Assembly: GCA_028284265.1 (NCBI GenBank)
Contig: JANQRZ010000003.1
Coordinates: 248,001 to 312,000 of the forward strand
Length of the DNA stretch: 64,000 nucleotides
Reading direction: 5' to 3'
Source: Rhodothermales bacterium
Lineage (GTDB): Bacteria; Bacteroidota; Rhodothermia; Rhodothermales; JANQRZ01
Below the pieces are notes generated by a model. The model saw nothing but the letters and a program-made list of their open reading frames with translations. It was not told the DNA's origin and made no database searches. Made by a program: the position numbers and the translations under genes. Positions 25,081 through 33,307 of the stretch are shown here, one piece after another (position 1 is the first letter of the stretch; every line of letters starts with the position of its first letter).

Positions 25081-25248
25081 CGTAGGGGGGCGCATTACGC
25101 TTCGTGTCGGGTAGAGGTACGATTTGCCCGACTGCATTCGGTGGAGAGGGTCAGATGGGGGGCTGACGTATAACCGGTGCTTTGGCTCGCCTTTTGAAGA
25201 CGCGGGAAGCACTCGAAAGCCTCAACCCTAAGCCCGCCGATTTCAAGC

Positions 25249-26556
25249 GTGAACCCCCCACCCGCAACACCATCGCTCGCTCAGGTTTCGCCGCTGGACC
25301 ACCCCGATGTCGTCTCGCCTGCGTCTCGAGCGGGCGCACCCCGAACGCCGGGGCTTCCTGACTTCGTGCGCTCGCTCGCGCGCTCGGCTCCGGCCTCGCT
25401 TCACGGGAAAGACCGGCTCCGCTACTACTCGGAGCACGTCAACCGGTTTACCGATAATCAGCGTGACGTGCTTGGGGCGTACCTAGACCGCTTCATCGAT
25501 AAGATGAGTGGTCTGGGGGCATCGGATATGGACTTGGGTGGGCACGCTACCTCGGGTCGGGTTTGGTACCGCGTGGATGGGGATAAGCGGCCCTACGACG
25601 AGACGGGCACCATCAACAGCGACGAGATCGACATCCTCCTGCTCAACATGGCGGGTGAGATGCAGCAGCATGAGCTGTTTGAGATGGGTGCTATCGACTT
25701 CTCGTATCAGCTTGACGGGCCGAAGGGGCTGTTTCGCTTTCGAGCGACGATGTACTTCGACTATCAGCACCTCGGGCTTTGTATGCGTGCCATCGCGCAA
25801 GAGCTGCGGCCGCTGAAGAGCGTCGGGTTTCATCCGGCGATTGAGCGAGGGCTGATGTTCGAGCACGTCCGCGACGGGCTGACGCTCGTCACGGGGGTTA
25901 CGGGGTCTGGTAAGAGTACGACCCTCGACGCCGTCGTGGACGCCAACAACGAGAGCTTCTCGGGCCATATCGTCATCATCGCGAAGCCGATTGAGTACAT
26001 GCACACCCCGAAGCACTGCATCGTCCGCCACCGCGAGGTGGGGCAGGACGTGGGGTCCTTCAAAGACGGCATCGTGCAGTCGCTTCGGCAGGACCCCGAC
26101 ATCATCGTCGTGGGCGAGATGCGTGACCCGGAGACGATCTCCAGCGCGCTCGAAGCGGCAGACTCGGGTCACAAGGTCTTCTCGACGCTTCACACCTCCA
26201 GCGCCATCGAGAGCCTCGACCGTATGATCGCGGAATACCCGCATGAGGAGCAGGACCGCGTCCGCAACCGCCTCGCCGATACGCTGCGGTGTGTCGTTTC
26301 GCAGAAGCTCTTGCCGAAAGTGGGCGGGGGGCGTGTGCTTTGCAAAGAGGTGCTCTGGATCACGCCGTCCGTGCGCGCCGCTATCAAGAATGAGAATGTC
26401 GGCGAAATCTACCAGATGATCTGGGAGGGTGGTCGCCTCGGGATGGTCACGCTGGAGCAGGACTTGGTGCGCCTGCTTAAGGAACGGAAGATCACGCCCG
26501 AAACTGCCATCAACTTTGCCAACAACAAGCGCCGCCTCCAGCAGCTCATTCAGTAG
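25249..26556 (+). CDS. pilT: PilT/PilU-like type IV pilus ATPase with altered Asp box
   Basis: A 435-residue PilT-type hexameric ATPase. After a 60-residue Pro/Ala-rich lead comes the PAS-like N-terminal domain (ASDMDLGGHATSGRVWYRV; the family normally has SDLHL), then RecA-like core: Walker A GVTGSGKSTT (about 216-225), Walker B GEMRDPETISSAL, His box STLHTSSAIES. The Asp box reads IIAKPIEYMH, so the normal ED of IEDPIE is Ala245-Lys246 (25981-25986). There are no zinc cysteines, in line with PilT rather than PilB. The GTG at 25249 is the first start in the frame. It precedes the PilM-PilN fusion gene by 75 bases. Role in retraction is inferred from the family; the altered box may change its rate or make it a PilU-like partner. 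Confidence 0.88.
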   Translation: MNPPPATPSLAQVSPLDHPDVVSPASRAGAPRTPGLPDFVRSLARSAPASLHGKDRLRYYSEHVNRFTDNQRDVLGAYLDRFIDKMSGLGASDMDLGGHATSGRVWYRVDGDKRPYDETGTINSDEIDILLLNMAGEMQQHELFEMGAIDFSYQLDGPKGLFRFRATMYFDYQHLGLCMRAIAQELRPLKSVGFHPAIERGLMFEHVRDGLTLVTGVTGSGKSTTLDAVVDANNESFSGHIVIIAKPIEYMHTPKHCIVRHREVGQDVGSFKDGIVQSLRQDPDIIVVGEMRDPETISSALEAADSGHKVFSTLHTSSAIESLDRMIAEYPHEEQDRVRNRLADTLRCVVSQKLLPKVGGGRVLCKEVLWITPSVRAAIKNENVGEIYQMIWEGGRLGMVTLEQDLVRLLKERKITPETAINFANNKRRLQQLIQ

Positions 26557-26631
26557 GCCACCACTTGGCTGCGCTTCGCTCGACGGTTTATTCCACCCCT
26601 GACTGCGCCTGCCTTGGCGCGCTTCAAGCCC

Positions 26632-28656
26632 ATGAAGAAGCTTCCTGACTCCATGCAGACGCACTTTGGGTCCGACGGCGGTCCCTTTGAAGAGAGCGTC
26701 TCCGAAGAGCCGAGCGGCGATGGTGCTGCTCCCGTCTCATCCGAAAAGGAGTCGCCCTCCAGCCCGGCCAAGGCAGACCGACGCAGGCGTAGTTTGAGTG
26801 CTCCGGTGCTCGGCGTCTATGTTACGTCCGATGCCGTGCATGGCATCCTTGTGCGTGAGGCCGGAGACCGCTATGGCGTGTTGCGCCCGTTCACACGTCA
26901 GCGCAGTGTGTTCGACGCGGAAGTGCCGGACCTCGCCGCGATGACGCCCGAGGGCGAGGCAACTGCGACGGAAGACGACATCACCGTTCAGTTCGGCGAT
27001 GCCTCGTCGGGGCTGAGCGCAGAAGACCTGTTTCTGGACTCCGAGTTCAGTGACCTCAAGGGCATCGATGCCCCTGAAGGCGACTTCCAGTCTCAGTCCC
27101 CGAAGAAACAGACCACGCCGGTTGTTTTTGAGCTCAAAGACATCCTTGACGAGTGCGAAGCAGCAGGGCATGAGAAGCCCCCGACCGCGTTCTGCCTCAG
27201 CCAGCCCGACGTCGAGTACGTTGAGCTGTTGATTCTAAAGGACAAGAAGGAGCAGTCCGAGAAAGACAAAAGTAAGAAAGAGGCAAAGAAGGCCAAGAAG
27301 AAAGAGCAGGAGGACGTTGCAGAGGCTCCCGGTTTTCCTGCTGTCAAGCGGGACAAACTGCTGGCCCGACTCGAAGAGGAGTACGAAAACCCCTTCGAGA
27401 AGGAGCGGGTTGCCTTTCTGCCGATGACCCCGCGCGACGGGTTGCAGCGGTTCCTTGCCGTCGTGCCCTCGCCCGAAGAGTCTCTCGCTGAGTCGCTGGA
27501 GCTTCTCCGTGAGCAGGCCGGAATGCGGTCGGTGCCGTTCCGCTCTGTCGATGCCGAAGTGCCCATCCTCGTCGGCCTGACCCGGTGGGCGTTCCCCGTC
27601 GAGGCGCACGAGAACACCGCCATCGTGCGGGTAGGCAACGAGGACACCCTCGTCATTCTGTTGCAGGGCCATACGCTTCATCACGTCGAGCACATGCGTA
27701 ATGTCTCGACGTTCGACGGGCCGGACACGATTTGCAGCCGCGTGCTGCTCCAGCAGGACGTGCAGGGTGTTGGCACGGTACACAATGTGGTCGTGCTGAG
27801 TGGCGAGCGGGAGAACGAACTGGTCCAAGGGTTCGGTGCCTTTTACCCCGATGCCCAGGTGGGTGCGCTGCGCGGCGGTCTTGTCGAGCGCGGCGTGGCA
27901 CCTCCCGGCTCGGACGTGGGGTTGCCTGCCCAGACGGTTCCGGCGATCGGTATGGCGCTCCGCACGATCATGGAGCGTCAGAAGGACTCGCCGTTCTACG
28001 ATGTCAACATGCTGCCGAAGCGGCTGCGGAAGCGGCGGCGGAAGCTGAACGTCTCGGTTGCGTGGCACACGCTCGTCGCGGGTGTGCTGCTGTTCTTCTC
28101 CGTGCTGTTCTTCGTCGGGCTTTACTTCAGCCAGCAAGGCGACATCGCCGAGGCGCAAGCGCGCGTCGATGCGTACCCCGACGAGATCGACCTCTCCGGC
28201 CCGGCGTTGCAGGCGCAGATAGACAGCCTGCAGAACGCCTACCTCCGCATCAATAACACGCTCAACGTGATCGACTCGCTGCTGGTCGGCAGCGATAAGT
28301 GGAGCCGTGGCCTTGCCCATACCTCGACGGCTTCGTCTTCAAGTGGCAGTGTGTGGGTGTCCTCGTGGGTGCCGAGCGCGCTCGGCCTGAAGATGACGGG
28401 ATCTGCGACGAATCGTGCCCAAGTGGTTCAGTTCGCGGAGCGGATGGATGGCTCCATCGAGCAACTCAGTTTCAGCCAGATCCGGGAGTATCCGGTCTAC
28501 GAGTTCACGCTCGATGCGCCGGTGCGTGACGAGCTACCCGAAGTCGCCCGCTATCTCCGCGAGCAAGCTCAAGTGGCCGATGCGAACCAAGAGCCGCTGG
28601 AGCCTGAGGGTGGCGACCCGCTCCGCGACTACGACGATGGGTCGGTCAACGACTGA
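26632..28656 (+). CDS. PilM-PilN fusion (GspL-like) inner membrane assembly protein
   Basis: A 674-residue protein joining a cytoplasmic PilM-like half to a PilN-like half. Residues 1-55 are a disordered head (Ser/Glu/Pro rich). A PilM-like region begins at about residue 57 (LGVYVTSDAVHGILVREAGD) and continues with the acidic VFELKDILDECEAAG segment, a Lys-rich linker near residues 203-227 (KKEQSEKDKSKKEAKKAKKK) and a long beta/alpha part up to about 455. A single membrane helix follows (residues about 477-500, TLVAGVLLFFSVLFFVGLYF), then a coiled, ferredoxin-like periplasmic part with GLKMTGSATNRAQVVQFAERM, as in PilN. The topology equals GspL. I prefer the ATG at 26632 over the TTG at 26614. 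The next gene encodes PilO and PilP parts. Confidence 0.74.
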   Translation: MKKLPDSMQTHFGSDGGPFEESVSEEPSGDGAAPVSSEKESPSSPAKADRRRRSLSAPVLGVYVTSDAVHGILVREAGDRYGVLRPFTRQRSVFDAEVPDLAAMTPEGEATATEDDITVQFGDASSGLSAEDLFLDSEFSDLKGIDAPEGDFQSQSPKKQTTPVVFELKDILDECEAAGHEKPPTAFCLSQPDVEYVELLILKDKKEQSEKDKSKKEAKKAKKKEQEDVAEAPGFPAVKRDKLLARLEEEYENPFEKERVAFLPMTPRDGLQRFLAVVPSPEESLAESLELLREQAGMRSVPFRSVDAEVPILVGLTRWAFPVEAHENTAIVRVGNEDTLVILLQGHTLHHVEHMRNVSTFDGPDTICSRVLLQQDVQGVGTVHNVVVLSGERENELVQGFGAFYPDAQVGALRGGLVERGVAPPGSDVGLPAQTVPAIGMALRTIMERQKDSPFYDVNMLPKRLRKRRRKLNVSVAWHTLVAGVLLFFSVLFFVGLYFSQQGDIAEAQARVDAYPDEIDLSGPALQAQIDSLQNAYLRINNTLNVIDSLLVGSDKWSRGLAHTSTASSSSGSVWVSSWVPSALGLKMTGSATNRAQVVQFAERMDGSIEQLSFSQIREYPVYEFTLDAPVRDELPEVARYLREQAQVADANQEPLEPEGGDPLRDYDDGSVND

Positions 28657-28708
28657 CACGCTCGCTGACAGCCTGAAAGCTTCTCCGCCCCTCTAGTTCT
28701 CTGCCCCT

Positions 28709-29737
28709 ATGTCAAACGACGCCCTAAACACCCTCGTCCTCTCCGTCGTCCTCGCCCTCGTGGTCGGGTTCGGCGTCTATGTGACGCAACAGAAGCAGCC
28801 AGAGCGGATGGAGCGCCTCGAACAGGAGGAAACCGCACTCCGCTTGCGCAAAGCTGAGGTAGAGGAACTGCTCGTCGAAAAGGCTGGCTCTGCCGAGCGG
28901 GCTGATGCTGCGCTGCGCCGCTGGAACTCCCGGTACAAGGTGCTACCCGAGCATCTTACCTCCCCGGCGGTCGTCGAGTACCTGAACGCGCTCTCCAGTT
29001 CTGGTTTCAAGACGTTCGACATCGCGCTGGCCGGGGTGACGCGCAACGATGCCTTTAGCACGTTGACGTATAACGTGCGGGGCGAGGGGTATTTCGATAG
29101 CCTCTACCGGTTCATTTGGAATGTGGAGAACGGACGCGGCCTCTACCGGATCCGCAACCTCAACGTGGAGGCCATCACGATCCAAGAGGAAAACCCGGAG
29201 ACCGGCGTCGACCGGCGCGAAGACATTGTCGAGTTCTCGATGAGCGTCAACGCTTACTTCGCTGGAGCGGAAGGGATGAGCGCGCCTGACTCCTTGGTGG
29301 TAGTCCCGGATTATGTGCTCCCGGCCCGGACGCTAGCTTCCAATCCATTTTATCCCCTCATCCTTGACGACCTACCACCGAACACCGATAACCTCGTCAA
29401 TATCGAGAGTGATTCGCTGGTCTCCGTGATTGGTGAGGTGGCGGTGTTTCGCGACGAGTTGGGCGCACGCCCGGTTCGTGCCGGAGACCGCGTCTACTTA
29501 GGCACCATTACGCGCGTCGATCCCAACGAAGCACGGCTGGTGGCGGACCTGAACAAGGGTGGTATCCGCGAACGCATCGAGATTGACCTCGCCACCGGAG
29601 AGCGCTACCGGCAGGCCCTCGGAAACTTCCGGCTCGCCCCGCTCAACGGAGCACCGCCGCTCATGGCTCCGCCCGCGCCCGGCACACCCGAAGCCCGGCG
29701 GGCGGCTGCAACGGCAGCGGCCGCTCCCACAAACTGA
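28709..29737 (+). CDS. PilO-PilP fusion (GspM/GspC-like) inner membrane assembly protein
   Basis: A 342-residue protein. It starts with a membrane helix (TLVLSVVLALVVGFGVYVT, residues 8-26), a coiled coil (ERMERLEQEETALRLRKAEV) and a PilO-type domain, with PAVVEYLNALSSSGFKTFDI and YNVRGEGYFDSLYRFIWNVEN. From about residue 225 a second domain reads LVSVIGEVAVFRDELGARPV, then RAGDRVYLGTITRVDPNEAR: a PilP/GspC homology-region (HR) fold that contacts the secretin. The tail is Pro/Ala rich. PilO and PilP are normally separate proteins, so this is a fusion. It starts 52 bases after the PilM-PilN gene and precedes the secretin, the conserved pilMNOPQ order. Confidence 0.76.
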   Translation: MSNDALNTLVLSVVLALVVGFGVYVTQQKQPERMERLEQEETALRLRKAEVEELLVEKAGSAERADAALRRWNSRYKVLPEHLTSPAVVEYLNALSSSGFKTFDIALAGVTRNDAFSTLTYNVRGEGYFDSLYRFIWNVENGRGLYRIRNLNVEAITIQEENPETGVDRREDIVEFSMSVNAYFAGAEGMSAPDSLVVVPDYVLPARTLASNPFYPLILDDLPPNTDNLVNIESDSLVSVIGEVAVFRDELGARPVRAGDRVYLGTITRVDPNEARLVADLNKGGIRERIEIDLATGERYRQALGNFRLAPLNGAPPLMAPPAPGTPEARRAAATAAAAPTN

Positions 29738-29794
29738 TTTGCGCCCCACCCGCGTGAGCACTGCTCACGTTGACATTCCTAGCCCAACGATCCC

Positions 29795-31129
29795 ATGAAA
29801 CGCCAACCGCTCATTCTTCTGCTGGCCCTCGCCTGTGCGTGGAGTGCCGCCCCGTCGGTTCACGCTCAGTCGGTGGACCCGGTCCCGAACCAGCGTCAAC
29901 TCCGCACCTACATTCCGCCGGATCAGGTGGTTTCGTTCCTGCCGGGGACCTCGTTCAGCGAGTTCGTCACGCTTCTCAATCCGATTTTTCTGCAGGTGAC
30001 GGGCAAGCAGATCATCGACCCGGAGGACCGGACGATGCCCATCGGGGTGAGCCTGTCGGGGATGCACTTCGTTGATGCGTTCGAACTGGTCCTCGACCGC
30101 CATCGGCTCGGCTTCCGCGAGACGGAAGACTATTTCATCATCGAGGCGCTGGAGGAAGACCTCGTCCAGATCGTGGCCGATGGCGCGACAGCGCGGGCTG
30201 CTGGGCAAGACGCTGTGCCGCCTGCTACGGCGCTCTCGCGGGAAATCCGCATTGACGCCTACATCTTCGAGCTGAACGTGACCCGGCTGCGCGAGACCGG
30301 GACCAACTGGGCCTCGATCTTCGGAGACGAAGGCGGCGGTGGTGGTGGTGCGGGCGCAGGGGCCGAAGGACAGGTCGCAGGCTTGCAGTTCTTCCTCAAG
30401 ACGGACTCGTTCTTCGACTCATTCGATGACTTCCTCATCGGGCCGGACCAGATCGACTTCAAGGAGATCGTCAACCTCTTCCGCTACTTCGAGTCGATTG
30501 ACGTCGGTGAGACGATTGCCAGCCCGAGTGTTTCTGTCCAGAGTGGCGAAAAGGGTCAGATTCAGAGTGGCTCCGACATCCCGGTCACGCTTCAGGACTT
30601 CGCAGGCAACACGGTCACCCAGTACATTGCCACGGGCGTCATCATCGACGTGACGCCGACCTTGATTTCGGACGCCTCGGATGCGCGCGAGAACCCCGAC
30701 GCGCTTCCGGTGGAGTTTATCCACCTTGATGTGAACGTTGAGAAGAGTGCCGGGCGCGTCACGCAGTCCGGTATCACGATTGACAAGAATCGGACCGACA
30801 CCCAAGTGCTCCTGCTCGACGGCGAGCAGACCGTCATCGGTGGGTTGTTCTCGACCGAGGAGTCGGTGTCGCGCAAGGGGGTGCCGATTCTGATGGACAT
30901 TCCGCTTGTCAAGTACCTCTTCTCTTTCAAGACGAAGACGGTCGTTCAGAAGGAACTCCTGATCGCCCTTCAGGCCCGTGTGGTCGAGCCGCTGCGCGCC
31001 CGCGCCGGTCGCCCGTTCCCGACGAACCTCTACGAGCAGGAGCGCCAAGATGTGCAGCGCCGCCTCGACCGCTTCAAGCCGGGGGCCGGGGAAGACCTGA
31101 GCCTGATCGAGCCGGACGACGTGGACTGA
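29795..31129 (+). CDS. pilQ: Outer membrane secretin (PilQ/GspD)
   Basis: A 444-residue secretin, the outer membrane channel for the fibre. A signal peptide ends in PSVHAQ (near residue 25). A short N-domain (residues 40-130, with FSEFVTLLNPIFLQVTGKQI and the GVSLSGMHFVDAFELVLDRH strand-helix pattern) is followed by the secretin domain: REIRIDAYIFELNVTRLRET, then a glycine-rich loop (residues about 180-192), GETIASPSVSVQSGEKGQIQSG, TGVIIDVTPTLI and the closing DGEQTVIGGLFSTEESVSRKGVPILMDIP, a clear secretin signature. It is shorter than PilQ of proteobacteria, since it lacks AMIN domains. A terminator follows at 31184. Confidence 0.9.
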   Translation: MKRQPLILLLALACAWSAAPSVHAQSVDPVPNQRQLRTYIPPDQVVSFLPGTSFSEFVTLLNPIFLQVTGKQIIDPEDRTMPIGVSLSGMHFVDAFELVLDRHRLGFRETEDYFIIEALEEDLVQIVADGATARAAGQDAVPPATALSREIRIDAYIFELNVTRLRETGTNWASIFGDEGGGGGGAGAGAEGQVAGLQFFLKTDSFFDSFDDFLIGPDQIDFKEIVNLFRYFESIDVGETIASPSVSVQSGEKGQIQSGSDIPVTLQDFAGNTVTQYIATGVIIDVTPTLISDASDARENPDALPVEFIHLDVNVEKSAGRVTQSGITIDKNRTDTQVLLLDGEQTVIGGLFSTEESVSRKGVPILMDIPLVKYLFSFKTKTVVQKELLIALQARVVEPLRARAGRPFPTNLYEQERQDVQRRLDRFKPGAGEDLSLIEPDDVD

Positions 31130-31183
31130 GTTCGGGCTCCATACAAGCCCATAGCACCGTGCCCCGTAAGGCGCGGCGCTTCC

Positions 31184-31221
31184 GGGGGGAGACGTTTGGC
31201 GGGCGTCTCTCCCCACTTTTA
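31184..31221 (+). terminator. Rho-independent terminator after the secretin gene
   Basis: A stem pairing GGGGGGAGACG (31183-31193 region) with CGTCTCTCCCC (31204-31214), then ACTTTTAT. It separates the pilus locus from the convergent dynamin-like gene. Confidence 0.72.
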
Positions 31222-31234
31222 TATCCGTTCAGCT

Positions 31235-33034
31235 TCAGCCGATGCGTGCCTCGCCGTAGCGTTCGCGTACATCGGAGCGGAGGGCATCTGAGTTTGCATG
31301 GATCGCGTCTCGACGTGTCTCCAACTCTGAGAGGGTAGCGCGCTCCGTCTCGACGAGATTGACGAGGGGTTGAAGTAGGGTGCGGACCTCGGCGAGGGCC
31401 TCGTCGGCTTCCTCGGCGAACTGCTCGGTGAGGGCGGCCTTGAGGTCGGTGCGAAGGCTCTCGACGCGGGTGGTGAACTCTTTGACAGCGCGGCGGCGCT
31501 GGCGGGGGAGGAGCACGAAGCCCGCCAGCGAGAGCGCCCCTGCCGCGAGGATGCCCCCCGTGATGTCGAAGGCCGTCGCCGCGACGATGACGGTTGCAAG
31601 TGCCCCGAGGCCGACCGCGGCAGCCTGCGTGCCTGCGAAGAGGGCCGCAACGCTGCGGGCGTTTTCGAGCAGCCGTCGCGCCTCTTCATTGAGGTCGTAG
31701 GCGTCGATGGTCCGCCGCGCCTCGCGCATCACGTCTTGGAAGACCTCTTCCCGGTTGTAGAGAAACGGTTGCCCCGCTGAGGCTTTTTCCGCCGTCACCC
31801 GGCGCGCCTGCTCGGCGACGTGTGTGTAGGCCTGATTCCAGAGCGAGAGCACCTGTCGCAACAGGTCGTCCACCGCTGATCCCATCTGCTCCTCGATCCG
31901 CCACTCGGCATTGCGGACGACCTGCCGGTTGAACTCCTCCTTGAACTTATCCCGGTCGCGAAGCAGGCCGAGTTTGGAGACGCGGATGGTGTCGTTGAGA
32001 AACTGGACGCCGCGCCGCTCCATCTCCAAGAGGAGGTTGTCCACCTCCGTCAGATAGCGCTTCGGTCCGTCGCGCAGTTCGGTCTCTTTCTCAGCGATCT
32101 GTTCTCGCAGGGCGTCGAGGCCGGTTGCATCGGTATCGAGGACCGTGCGGCGCTCGGTAAGTCGCTCGTCGAGGCGTCTGAGGAGACGGTCGGCAGCGTC
32201 GAGGGGGGCGGTCAGTTTCAGGGCGAGGCGCTCGTTGCCGGTGAGCGTCTCGGTGAGAAACGCTTCGAGTTCGGCGAACCCGCTTTCGCGCCATGCGGCC
32301 TCATCGCCTGAACCTTTGGCCGCGAAGGCTTGCTGGGCGCTGACTGGGAAGACGCGCGGCTCAAACCCCATCAATGTCTGGAACCCCGACCGGATGTGCT
32401 CGATCACTTGGTCCAGATCGCTGTTGCTACGGGCAAGGTCGGCTTTATTGAGGATCACCGCCAGCTGGCGACCCCACGCATCGCGGATAAAGTGCAGGAA
32501 CTGGCGCTCCGACTCCGAGAGCGGGCGGTCGAACGAGGTGACGAAGAGGACGAGGTCGGCGCGCGGGATGAAGTCTTCCGTGATCGCCTGATGCTCTTGG
32601 ACGATGGAGTTAGTGCCGGGTGTGTCGACGAGCGTGAGGCCGCGCAGGAGGTCGGCAGGGTGGTGGCGCTCGGTGATGAAGTCGCTGCGGCGATGGTGCT
32701 GCTCGGCCTCGCCGTGGCGGAGGATGGTGATTTTATCGGTGGTCGGGACCGGGCCTTCTTCCATCAACACGGTTCCAAAGAGTGCGTTGAGCACGCTCGA
32801 CTTGCCTGCATTGAACTCGCCGACCACGACTACGAGGAACCACTCGCCGAGACTTGCAGCGAGGTCGTGGAGGCGTCGGAGTGTCTCCTCGTCGGTTCCG
32901 GCTTGCAGCATCAGGTTGTGGAGGCTCTCCAGCAGCGCCCGCTCGTGCTCTAGCAGCGCCTCGGCCTCCTTGTCGACGAGCGAGCGGTTGGCGTGTAGCG
33001 GTGCGACACGCGAATCAGGAGCGTCAGCAGGCAT
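31235..33034 (-). CDS. Bacterial dynamin-like GTPase
   Basis: A 599-residue dynamin family GTPase, predicted to bind and remodel membrane. GTPase motifs are complete: G1 VVGEFNAGKSS (about residues 70-80), the G2 Thr in VPTTDKIT, G3 LVDTPGTNS, G4 LNKADLA. The middle and C-terminal parts are long helices with coiled-coil character, broken by a hydrophobic paddle-like segment (AVGLGALATVIVAATAFDIT and GILAAGALSLAGFVLLP, about residues 473-510) that can insert in the membrane. The role in bacteria, for example in membrane repair or surveillance, is not defined for this lineage. It is divergent from the outer membrane protein gene and convergent with the secretin gene. Confidence 0.88.
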   Translation of the reverse strand: MPADAPDSRVAPLHANRSLVDKEAEALLEHERALLESLHNLMLQAGTDEETLRRLHDLAASLGEWFLVVVVGEFNAGKSSVLNALFGTVLMEEGPVPTTDKITILRHGEAEQHHRRSDFITERHHPADLLRGLTLVDTPGTNSIVQEHQAITEDFIPRADLVLFVTSFDRPLSESERQFLHFIRDAWGRQLAVILNKADLARSNSDLDQVIEHIRSGFQTLMGFEPRVFPVSAQQAFAAKGSGDEAAWRESGFAELEAFLTETLTGNERLALKLTAPLDAADRLLRRLDERLTERRTVLDTDATGLDALREQIAEKETELRDGPKRYLTEVDNLLLEMERRGVQFLNDTIRVSKLGLLRDRDKFKEEFNRQVVRNAEWRIEEQMGSAVDDLLRQVLSLWNQAYTHVAEQARRVTAEKASAGQPFLYNREEVFQDVMREARRTIDAYDLNEEARRLLENARSVAALFAGTQAAAVGLGALATVIVAATAFDITGGILAAGALSLAGFVLLPRQRRRAVKEFTTRVESLRTDLKAALTEQFAEEADEALAEVRTLLQPLVNLVETERATLSELETRRDAIHANSDALRSDVRERYGEARIG

Positions 33035-33165
33035 CTGGAGGAGGGGGGAGGCACGCCGAATCGATCGGCAGGAGGGAAGGGGAACTGCAAATAAAGATTA
33101 CGGCGGCAACAGACGAAATTATCGTTTGAAGACGCTGGGACTGGTAATGTAAGCGGGGTGTGCCG

Positions 33166-33173
33166 TACTTTTG
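33166..33173 (+). promoter_or_regulatory. Candidate Bacteroidota-type -7 element (TACTTTTG)
   Basis: TACTTTTG matches the TAnnTTTG consensus described for the Bacteroidota -7 region. It is 135 bases before the start of the barrel gene at 33308. No good TTG-type -33 element was found at the right distance, so the call is tentative. Confidence 0.3.
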
Positions 33174-33307
33174 TGCTGCCAGCAGGAACACAAGTCGCTT
33201 GAAAAGGCTATGTGGGGCGGAATGCAGGTCCCACCCGCCCACATTCCCCTTTCTAGCTCTTTCATCTCGACTCTCGTTTCTACCCTACCACTTACGGAGG
33301 ACACCCC

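Noticed and set aside
24105-26664. Minus-strand open frames of 312 and 393 codons opposite the PilX-like and PilT-like genes
   Set aside because: No recognisable domain; both mirror coding genes on the plus strand in a GC-rich genome.
27235-28320. Minus-strand open frame of 361 codons opposite the PilM-PilN fusion
   Set aside because: Composition typical of shadow frames, with the Lys-rich linker read as Leu/Phe-rich on the other strand.
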